Shown here one piece after another: positions 57,658-64,000 of a stretch of DNA of 64,000 bases. Every line of letters starts with the position of its first letter. Within the stretch, counting starts at the first letter, position 1. The notes under the pieces are model-generated. The model searched no databases. It worked only from the letters and a program-made list of their open reading frames with translations, and had not been told where the DNA came from. The stretch lies in the NCBI RefSeq assembly GCF_000218785.1, contig NZ_AFPO01000025.1, forward strand, positions 124,001-188,000. The letters run 5' to 3'. The position numbers were made by a program, and so were the translations under genes. Source of the DNA: Idiomarina sp. A28L (GTDB lineage Bacteria; Pseudomonadota; Gammaproteobacteria; Enterobacterales; Alteromonadaceae).

Positions 57658-57777
57658 AGTTCCCAACCAATTAGACTTAACTTTATCCTTCGCTTACTAG
57701 GCTTGAACAGAAGTTCGAACGTCACCTGATAATACTAAGGAACCAGTTGTGTGAGTGATGAAAAGTTATCCTACACC

Positions 57778-57802
57778 GAAATAGCTATTTCGCAGAAATA
57801 GC
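57778..57802. repeat. GAAATAGC repeats upstream of the TonB2-type operon
   Basis: GAAATAGC occurs at 57778-57785 and 57795-57802, and inverted (GCTATTTC) at 57784-57791. The last two form an 8-bp stem with a GCA loop. It is about 120-145 bases before the DUF3450 start. The remainder of the 57658-58018 gap holds no gene that I can support. Confidence 0.6.
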
Positions 57803-57916
57803 ATTCCCTGAATACTCCCACGAACAAGGCAAAGCTGTCAACCAAGCAAATTGAGGTTTCTTTACTCAACGCCCCGTGCCATAAAAAGTTCATATTGATT
57901 AGGCACATCGGCAGAG

Positions 57917-57933
57917 ATCATCCGACCAGATCA
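57917..57933. promoter_or_regulatory. FadR-like half site upstream of the TonB2-type operon
   Basis: ATCATCCGACCAGATCA contains CGACCAGAT, the right half of E. coli fadB-type FadR sites, and the pentamer GATCA repeats on either side of the core. It is about 260 bases before the DUF3450 start. The match is partial and may be chance. Confidence 0.25.
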
Positions 57934-58018
57934 ATTGCTTTACTTCACTTTACCCCGATCCACTAAGCTAGATTTTAGCAACCTTAAAAAACTTTAAAAA
58001 ACTAGACAGTTAGAAAAA

Positions 58019-58999
58019 TTATTGCTTTCTGGTTGTAACAACATAAGCAAATAGCTCACCATCAATAGCGAAGTCACGAGAAGACATTTCAGCGCCATTT
58101 TGCTTAGCTTGCTTTTGCAAATCGATTAATTTTTCTCGTGTTAAAGCAGCGGCGATTTGTTCTTTCAATCTTAGTTGATGCGCTTGCAGTGCGCCATAAA
58201 TGCTGCCTAATCCGCTAAGAGCCCGTTCAGCGTTCTGCGCAGTTGTTACTGCTTTAATTAAATTTATCACTTGGCCAAAGATATCATTAACCCAGGCTTC
58301 ATCTCCCTTTTGATTAAAGCGCTCAGAAATTATCGTCATGGTCCATTGAATTGATTTACTAATAGCAATGCACTCTTGCGTTCTATTCCAACTCGCGTAA
58401 TCCATTGCCGCCAATGCCCTAGAAGCTAGTTGAAACAATAAATCTACTTGCATAAATAACGGTGAATTATTCAAAGTATAGTCAAAGATTGCTAAACCAC
58501 GTTGAGAATCGTTTACCAATGAAGATTCTGCATGGTGTGCCATTGCAACGAATTCTCCATTCGATTTAAGCACGCGAAGAATCTCTTTCAGCGCCAAAGT
58601 GGTATCCGCATACTCAAAGGCAAACTGGCTGGTAACGGTGTCTATCGAGTTGTCTTCAAAAGGCAGCTTTTCAATCGGGGTAGAGCCAAGAAATTTAATC
58701 CCCTTAAGCTTTTCTACCAACTCTGGTTTCGCTTGCAAGCTCGCCATTGGATCTATATCCGCCGCATCGATACCGGTGATATTCCAAGCATAACCTCGCT
58801 TTCGAGCATATTCTGCGATTAAAACGGCAAGCGCACCGTTGCCCGTACCCACATCAACTAAATGTGCTTGTTCTTTATAGTTAGCTAAGTGCTGATGCCA
58901 AAAATCTGCCACCTCACCAACGTAGCCGGATGCCGAATCTGATTCCGCAAAGCTATTTAACGCAGCCGAATGGCGCCAATAATCACTCCAATGCTTCAT
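58019..58999 (-). CDS. Class I SAM-dependent methyltransferase
   Basis: This 326-residue soluble methyltransferase has motif I LVDVGTGNGALAVLIAEYA, an acidic residue at the end of strand 2 (TGIDAADIDP), and DTVTSQFAFEYADTTLALKEILRVL, typical of the small-molecule methyltransferase_11/25 group. The C-terminal half is helical and I do not recognise it. The substrate is unknown. It sits between the TonB-dependent receptor gene and the TonB2-type operon on the same strand, but the receptor terminator separates it from the former. Confidence 0.85.
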   Translation of the reverse strand: MKHWSDYWRHSAALNSFAESDSASGYVGEVADFWHQHLANYKEQAHLVDVGTGNGALAVLIAEYARKRGYAWNITGIDAADIDPMASLQAKPELVEKLKGIKFLGSTPIEKLPFEDNSIDTVTSQFAFEYADTTLALKEILRVLKSNGEFVAMAHHAESSLVNDSQRGLAIFDYTLNNSPLFMQVDLLFQLASRALAAMDYASWNRTQECIAISKSIQWTMTIISERFNQKGDEAWVNDIFGQVINLIKAVTTAQNAERALSGLGSIYGALQAHQLRLKEQIAAALTREKLIDLQKQAKQNGAEMSSRDFAIDGELFAYVVTTRKQ

Positions 59000-59060
59000 A
59001 TTTTCTTATCTCAATTATCTGCTTGCGCCCTTAGTTTTCGCAAAAGCGCAAAAAATTTCG

Positions 59061-59092
59061 AAAAAAAACCGGCCCTAAGGCCGGTTTCTGTT
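59061..59092 (-). terminator. Terminator after the TonB-dependent receptor gene
   Basis: On the minus strand AAACCGGCC pairs with GGCCGGTTT around TTAG or a similar loop, followed by a run of eight T. It lies 43 bases after the receptor stop. Confidence 0.92.
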
Positions 59093-59134
59093 TAGATTAT
59101 ATAAAATCTAATTTAACTCAACTTAACTCGATAC

Positions 59135-61912
59135 TTAGAATTTTTGAGTGTAACGGAAGTAAGTTACACGGCCAAATGCGTTGTAAAGGTTGAAGTTGTA
59201 GCTACGACCACCGAAAGAGCGAAGTTGCGGCTCTTTAGCGAACGCATTCTGTGCACCAACACTGAAACGACCATTCCAAGGAGTGTTATACGTTACTTGT
59301 AAATCATGAGTTACCCAAGTAGCGATATAATCATCTGGATTAGTAGTGCTTTGTTGTGAACCGATTACGTTCATGTTCCAAGCTAAATCGAAATCACCGA
59401 TTGTGTGAACGTTTTGCAATGTTGCACGATATTTCGGGTCACCGATTTCACCTACGAAGCTTTCACCGCCATCGATTTTGAATGAACGCGTGTAAGCAAC
59501 TTGCAAGTTCTGATTCAAGCTACCAAAGCGGCCGAAATCAAAGTTGGTACGCGCATTGAAATCAAGACCTTCGATGTCGATAGTACCATCGTTACCATAA
59601 CCACCGTTTACACCAACGATTGGGTTTACTGGGCTACCCGCAGGTACCTGACCAGTGAAATCAACGTTCGTGTTACGAATGATACCCAAACCTGCAGGGA
59701 TTGGCTGACCTAAACGCTCACGAGTAAGCAAGCCAGTAGCGCCGAAGAAAGCGATACGGTTTTCGATCTCAACTTTCCAATAATCAAGTGAGAAGTTGAA
59801 CCAATCAGTAGCTTGGTAAGCAACACCTAATGACATTTGAGTTGATTGCTCAGACTCAAGATCCGGGTTTGCACTGGTGATCTGACGTACTTGCACAGAA
59901 CAGTCTGCCGGTTGCGAGAAGTTCAAACATGTCGCCGGGTCAGATACTGATGGGTTACCAGAAGAATCAGCTGCAGTGATGATATCCAAGCTAGGAGCAC
60001 GGAAACCTTCACCCCATGAACCACGAACTAATAATGCTTCAGTTGGCGTCCAACGGAAGCTCGCTTTTGGTGAGAAATCTGAACCATAGTCAGAGTAATC
60101 ATCGAAGCGACCGGCTAAGTTAAGCTCTAAATCATAAGTTACTGGAATTAATAACTCACCGTAAGCAGACGTCACATCACGACCACCACCAGCTGAGTTA
60201 CCTGCAGAACCACCTACAGAGCCAGCTTCAGAAAGTGAATCATACTTATCCACGTAATCTTCTTCACGGTACTCGAAACCCACCGCAGCCTGAATCATGC
60301 CAGCGCCAACACTCATCACATCAAAGCTTGCAGAACCAAACGCTTCACGTTGTTGAAATTCAGAAACACGTGCAATGGTTACGTTCATGCTGTTAATTAA
60401 CTGTGCGTAAGCAGCAGCATCATCACCAGAATAACGCGAACCTAGAGGATCACGTAGATCGTAGTAAACACCACCAGCACCAACTTCTTCCGGTGTGATG
60501 TTAACTAGAGTATCTGCTTGAGTACGTAATAAGTAGTTATAACCTACATCAAACGTTTTAGATCTACTGGTGCGAGCGCCGAAATCTACATCAACTTCAC
60601 CGATACGGCCTTGAGCGCCAAACAACAAATCAGTAGAGCTGTTGTCTACGAAGCTATCACGGTTACCGATTGAAGCAAACCGGTGGAAGTACAGCATGTC
60701 ACGGTTACCCGTAACGCGGCCACCAATCAATTCGCCATCATCGTTAAAACGTTCTTCAACAGCGTTATCGCCATTAAATACGGTATCACCCGCTAACCAG
60801 CTGTTGTATGCATCTAAGCCAATGTTACGGCCTTGAGCAGAATAAGTGGGGTTAAAGAACGGGCTATCTGGGTTTGTAGGGTTGTTAAAGCTATCGGGAT
60901 TCAATATAGAACCTGGATCGTTCAATGAAGGCGCATAACGGCCAAACGATTTGGCAGTTGAGTAGCTCGCATTCATGAATACATTCCAATCATCGTTGAT
61001 ATCGTGATCAGCTTTTAAGAACAAACCTTTGTTGCCGGTAGAAGCTTCGTTCGCGTTAGTCGCGTTAAAGTTATACGCACAAGTTACGCCTACCATGCGG
61101 AAGTTTACGGTATCAGCACAAGTGTTTGGATCTACGGCTCGGAAACCACCTGAGTAATCAGTTTCAGTTACGTTGCTACCGTAGATTGAAGTACCCGGCT
61201 GTACCCAGCTATATGCATTTTCGAAAATGATATCTCGGTTGTTCCAAGAAACACCACCGACTACACGGGTAGAATCGCTGGAAGAACCGAATACGATTGA
61301 ACCTTCTTCGCGATCACCACCTTCACGAGGAAGGCTAACGCTTGATTGGCCGTAACGTGCTTCAACGCCGTTGAAATCACGACGCGTTACGATGTTAATT
61401 ACACCACCGATTGCATCAGAACCGTATACCGCAGAAGCACCATCAGAAAGGATTTCGATCCGTTCTACAGCTGCCATTGGTACGATGCTTAAATCTTGGC
61501 TTGAACCTGTTGATGGAGAAGTCGGTAAACGACGGCCATCTAAAAGAACCAACGTACGTGAAGCACCTAAGCCACGTAAACTTACAGTTGCAGTACCTTG
61601 CGCAGCATTACCTGATTGCGGACGGAATGAACCTGAAGTGTTAAACGTTGTGCCACGTAGTAAATCAGCAACTGAAGTTTCACCTGATAAATCGATGTCT
61701 TCACGGCTGATAGTAGTTACAGGAAGTGCACCTTCCATTGCTGAACGGTTGATACGCGAACCAGTTACCTGGATACGCTCTACGCGTTCTGCTTGCTCTT
61801 CTTCTTGCTCGTCTTCTTCTTGCGCTACGGCAACGCCAGCAAAAGCAGTAGCAGATGCGCCGAACATTAGCGCTAAGCGAATCGACTTAGCTAATTTAGT
61901 ATTTGTGTACAT
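59135..61912 (-). CDS. TonB-dependent outer-membrane receptor
   Basis: This 925-residue receptor has a signal peptide (LALMFGASATAFAGVAVA, cleaved near residue 30) and an acidic Glu-rich stretch before ERIQVTGSRI, the TonB-box region. The plug domain follows (DLLRGTTFNTSGSFRP, LLDGRRLPTSP), then a 22-strand barrel ending with an aromatic/F terminus (VTYFRYTQKF). The Gln/Asn-rich plug and long barrel resemble receptors for large substrates such as peptides or glycans; the ligand is unknown. GGGAGAAACTAC precedes the ATG at 61912. It is monocistronic, with a terminator. Confidence 0.93.
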   Translation of the reverse strand: MYTNTKLAKSIRLALMFGASATAFAGVAVAQEEDEQEEEQAERVERIQVTGSRINRSAMEGALPVTTISREDIDLSGETSVADLLRGTTFNTSGSFRPQSGNAAQGTATVSLRGLGASRTLVLLDGRRLPTSPSTGSSQDLSIVPMAAVERIEILSDGASAVYGSDAIGGVINIVTRRDFNGVEARYGQSSVSLPREGGDREEGSIVFGSSSDSTRVVGGVSWNNRDIIFENAYSWVQPGTSIYGSNVTETDYSGGFRAVDPNTCADTVNFRMVGVTCAYNFNATNANEASTGNKGLFLKADHDINDDWNVFMNASYSTAKSFGRYAPSLNDPGSILNPDSFNNPTNPDSPFFNPTYSAQGRNIGLDAYNSWLAGDTVFNGDNAVEERFNDDGELIGGRVTGNRDMLYFHRFASIGNRDSFVDNSSTDLLFGAQGRIGEVDVDFGARTSRSKTFDVGYNYLLRTQADTLVNITPEEVGAGGVYYDLRDPLGSRYSGDDAAAYAQLINSMNVTIARVSEFQQREAFGSASFDVMSVGAGMIQAAVGFEYREEDYVDKYDSLSEAGSVGGSAGNSAGGGRDVTSAYGELLIPVTYDLELNLAGRFDDYSDYGSDFSPKASFRWTPTEALLVRGSWGEGFRAPSLDIITAADSSGNPSVSDPATCLNFSQPADCSVQVRQITSANPDLESEQSTQMSLGVAYQATDWFNFSLDYWKVEIENRIAFFGATGLLTRERLGQPIPAGLGIIRNTNVDFTGQVPAGSPVNPIVGVNGGYGNDGTIDIEGLDFNARTNFDFGRFGSLNQNLQVAYTRSFKIDGGESFVGEIGDPKYRATLQNVHTIGDFDLAWNMNVIGSQQSTTNPDDYIATWVTHDLQVTYNTPWNGRFSVGAQNAFAKEPQLRSFGGRSYNFNLYNAFGRVTYFRYTQKF

Positions 61913-62006
61913 GTAGTTTCTCCCTGGATCACTCTTAGTGATTTTTAGGTTTATGGCGCACAATTTTCATCATGCTTTGATCAATCTAAAGTGTTTACAA
62001 ATCAAC

Positions 62007-62024
62007 AAACCGTGGGAAACCGTG
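62007..62024. repeat. AAACCGTG direct repeat upstream of the receptor gene
   Basis: AAACCGTG occurs twice, ten bases apart (62007-62014, 62017-62024), one helical turn, about 95 bases before the receptor ATG. Confidence 0.6.
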
Positions 62025-62185
62025 TCAGCTAGCTCTACACTCACTGCCCAGCTCAAACGTTCGCCCTATATTGAAAAAAAGCTATAGCACTCACGTTATG
62101 TTGCTAGTTTTTCACGCCCAACAACATCACTATATCAAACAACATAAGTGTTGCAAGGTTTTCTGCACCCATTTACACAACAAAT

Positions 62186-62201
62186 GTTTCAAAGTTGAAA
62201 C
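62186..62201. promoter_or_regulatory. Perfect dyad upstream of the receptor gene
   Basis: GTTTCAA-AG-TTGAAAC is a perfect 7-bp inverted repeat with a 2-base centre, about 274 bases before the receptor ATG. It has the form of a repressor or activator operator; the protein is unknown. Apart from this dyad, the AAACCGTG pair and the terminator at 62417, the 61913-62470 stretch holds no gene I can support. Confidence 0.4.
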
Positions 62202-62416
62202 CTTACTTTCCAACCGCAAAAACCAAAAGCCGCGGCATTGAATTGTAAATGATTGATTAGAATGGCTTTTATAAAAAATAGAAGTGAGCGTTTAATCGGG
62301 TAGGTTAGTTAATAAAATTAACTAAAGATATGATTTAAATCTATTTAACTAGCTAAATATTCATCAATGTTGGGCTAATAATTGCGCACGTGGGTTTCAA
62401 ACTGTTTCATTCCTAA

Positions 62417-62456
62417 TAAAAAAGCTCTCAAATGCTGAGCATTCGAGAACCTTTTA
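62417..62456 (-). terminator. Terminator after the PriC-like gene
   Basis: On the minus strand GTTCTCGAATGCT pairs with AGCATTTGAGAGC (with G-T pairs) around a short loop, followed by six T. It lies 15 bases beyond the PriC-like stop. Confidence 0.85.
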
Positions 62457-62470
62457 TTTAACCTCTTTAT

Positions 62471-62749
62471 TTAACCTCTGTAGAGCGCCTGCACCAATGC
62501 CGTGAGCTGCTCTTGTACAATTTCGTTCATAATATTAAATACCGGTGAATCAGGGGGCACTTCCGCTAACCGCCGTGCATTTGTTTCCGCCTCATCCAAA
62601 TAAGCCGAAACCTGATTGCTTCTGGTTTTAAACAATGCTTGATCAAACCACTCTCGGGTTAACTCAGGCGGGCGTTGCTCCGCACGCTCCCGCAATTTCT
62701 CAAACACCGCTTCGGTTTTTGCTAACGAATCACTAATAGATGCAAACAA
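62471..62749 (-). CDS. priC: Short PriC-like primosomal replication protein
   Basis: This 92-residue protein resembles the N-terminal half of PriC: EWFDQALFKTRSNQVSAYLDEAE corresponds in pattern to the RFDRHLFQTRATTLQACLDEA region of E. coli PriC, and VFNIMNEIVQEQLTALVQALY to the following helix. E. coli PriC is about 175 residues; the C-terminal half is absent here. The start is TTG at 62749, one base before the tdo stop, with GGAGG four bases upstream (encoded by the last glycine codons of tdo), so translation is coupled. PriC restarts stalled forks by helping load DnaB. The identification is by memory of the family, not by search. Confidence 0.65.
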   Translation of the reverse strand: MFASISDSLAKTEAVFEKLRERAEQRPPELTREWFDQALFKTRSNQVSAYLDEAETNARRLAEVPPDSPVFNIMNEIVQEQLTALVQALYRG

Positions 62750-63835
62750 TTATCCTCCCCGGCGCAAACTCGCCCGCACGCTTGCCGGCAATGGCGGCAA
62801 ACTGCCTTTCGGTAATAAATAAGTAGCCAGATTCATAAAATCGGCAAAAATTCGATTTTTTTCTGTGGTTCGCTTTAAGTACTCATGCCCCGAAGAGCCA
62901 CCCGTGCCAATTTTCGAACCCAGCATGCGCTGAACCATCATGGCATGGCGATAACGCCAAATCGTGAGGTTTTTATCAATATCACTAAGTGCATTCAAAA
63001 CTTGATATGGCAAGTTAAACGCAGGCTCTTCGCTGTATAAATGGATAAACAATGCAGCCTGCATGGCGCGCTGCGATAAGCGAACACGGCCATCTTCTTG
63101 CATCGCCTTATACTTGTCGCTATCGAATAACGCCGAAAAATTCTCTCGCGTGCTTGCAAGCTCAGCTAATTCACTCGCTATCTCTTCATCACTGAGCAAA
63201 GCATTTGAACGCACAATATCTTCATCGTGTTGCAGCTGCTGATCAATCGCTTGTTTATAATGCTGCCAAAACGTGAAATCGTCTTGCTGCAGAAATGGCA
63301 TACGAGCCAGCCAAGCATCTACTCGTTCGAATAAATCGGGCTTCGCCTCTAAAGATTCCAAATAGGCTCTATCCGTTGCATTAATGCGGTTATAAAAAGA
63401 AGCCTGATCAAAGGCAATACGCTTATCCCGCTTCACCCCAAGGCTAATTTCAATTTCTTTAAATTGAATGCTTTGAAACCCTGAGGCTGGCACCAAGTAA
63501 TCTCGGAACTCGAGAAAATCTTGGGCGGTCATAGTTTCCATCACGTTAATCTGCTGATTCAGCAATTCTTGAATGGTTACCATGCGCTTTAAACGATGCA
63601 CAATCGTCATTAACCGTTCATCGGCTACGTGTTCTTCACGAAAAATACCCAGCACTGAGCGCAACTCATGAATCATTTGCTTAAACCAAAGTTCATAAGC
63701 TTGATGCACAATAATAAATAGGGTTTCATCGTGGGCTTCGGGGCCGTATTGCGGGCTTACTGGGTGTTGTGCCGATAAAAGTTTATCTAGCCCCAGATAA
63801 TCGCCGTAATAAACCGGATCTTTATTTTTTTTCAT
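62750..63835 (-). CDS. kynA: Tryptophan 2,3-dioxygenase
   Basis: This heme dioxygenase opens the indole ring of L-tryptophan to N-formylkynurenine, the first step of the kynurenine pathway. The 361-residue protein has YYGDYLGLDKLLSAQHP, HDETLFIIVHQAYELWFKQMIHE with the distal heme-pocket histidine, and RDYLVPASGFQSIQFKEIE, and ends with the KIGTGGSSGHEYLKRT loop near the proximal side. It is longer than the usual bacterial enzyme of about 280 residues. No kynureninase or formamidase gene is in the window. It is promoter-proximal to the PriC-like gene. Confidence 0.94.
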   Translation of the reverse strand: MKKNKDPVYYGDYLGLDKLLSAQHPVSPQYGPEAHDETLFIIVHQAYELWFKQMIHELRSVLGIFREEHVADERLMTIVHRLKRMVTIQELLNQQINVMETMTAQDFLEFRDYLVPASGFQSIQFKEIEISLGVKRDKRIAFDQASFYNRINATDRAYLESLEAKPDLFERVDAWLARMPFLQQDDFTFWQHYKQAIDQQLQHDEDIVRSNALLSDEEIASELAELASTRENFSALFDSDKYKAMQEDGRVRLSQRAMQAALFIHLYSEEPAFNLPYQVLNALSDIDKNLTIWRYRHAMMVQRMLGSKIGTGGSSGHEYLKRTTEKNRIFADFMNLATYLLPKGSLPPLPASVRASLRRGG

Positions 63836-64000
63836 ATTCTTATTTAGCTCGCTAGCATCGCGTGTATTTATTAATCCCTGAATCTAGGATTATTAAAGCA
63901 CTGAACAAAGGGTTCAGAATAAATCTTTATGGCAGCAATACGTTGCGTTGAAGGCTACCGTTGTAATGTTTGAATTTGCGCCCACAGCTCACAATTACTT

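Overview
The window looks like chromosomal core DNA of a marine gammaproteobacterium of the Alteromonadales type; an Idiomarina- or Shewanella-like relative is a guess. The reasons are gene order and gene content: rnfABCDGE-nth, fadR next to dsbB, yoaA-tsaB-slp-fadD-rnd, ycgL-ycgM-ycgN, dnaX-ybaB-recR-htpG-adk, a complete hisGDCBHAFI operon behind a His leader peptide, a PriC-type gene, and a second TonB system with DUF3450 and TtpC-like subunits. Base composition looks even throughout. I saw no insertion sequence, prophage, integrase, rRNA gene or CRISPR array.

Layout. 1-3.6 kb: tRNA-Val and a MATE exporter-uvrB pair (minus). 3.8-5.9 kb: a type Ib aspartate aminotransferase, a non-coding stretch with a DnaA-box cluster, and two identical tRNA-Asn genes. 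5.9-12.9 kb: a PAP2 phosphatase, then the Rnf/Rsx electron-transfer operon with nth. 13-17.3 kb: an exported M20 amidohydrolase, RNase T, and antioxidant genes (2-Cys peroxiredoxin, monothiol glutaredoxin, Fe-superoxide dismutase). 17.4-22.4 kb: a PA2778/PA2779-type pair, an exported S9 peptidase, fadR and dsbB. 22.4-32.4 kb (minus): ycgN, an FAA-hydrolase, a lytic transglycosylase, ycgL, rnd, fadD, a hydrolase, an Slp lipoprotein, tsaB and yoaA. 32.4-34.4 kb: a histidine kinase with a YfiR-like sensor and a long coiled coil. 34.5-42.3 kb: the his operon with promoter, leader peptide and attenuator. 42.3-51.9 kb (minus): a second MATE exporter, a hydrolase, a MAPEG protein, adk, htpG, recR, ybaB, dnaX and apt. 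51.9-52.5 kb: a stand-alone response regulator and a 41-residue membrane peptide. 52.6-57.7 kb: the six-gene TonB2-type operon. 58-62 kb: a SAM methyltransferase and a large TonB-dependent receptor. 62.4-63.8 kb: tryptophan 2,3-dioxygenase followed by a short PriC-like gene.

How the genes work together. FadR is encoded here, and FadR-like half sites lie in front of fadR/dsbB and fadD, so a small fatty-acid regulon can be proposed within the window. The TonB2 operon could energise the receptor encoded just upstream of it. Rnf, peroxiredoxin, glutaredoxin and SodB all serve redox homeostasis. Most of the DNA is ordinary housekeeping sequence. The less explained points are the DnaA-box cluster beside tRNA-Asn, a terminator-shaped hairpin inside the signal-peptide codons of the PA2778-like gene, the YfiR-coiled-coil kinase, a perfect 16-bp inverted repeat inside the his operon, and young coding repeats in rnfC and dnaX.
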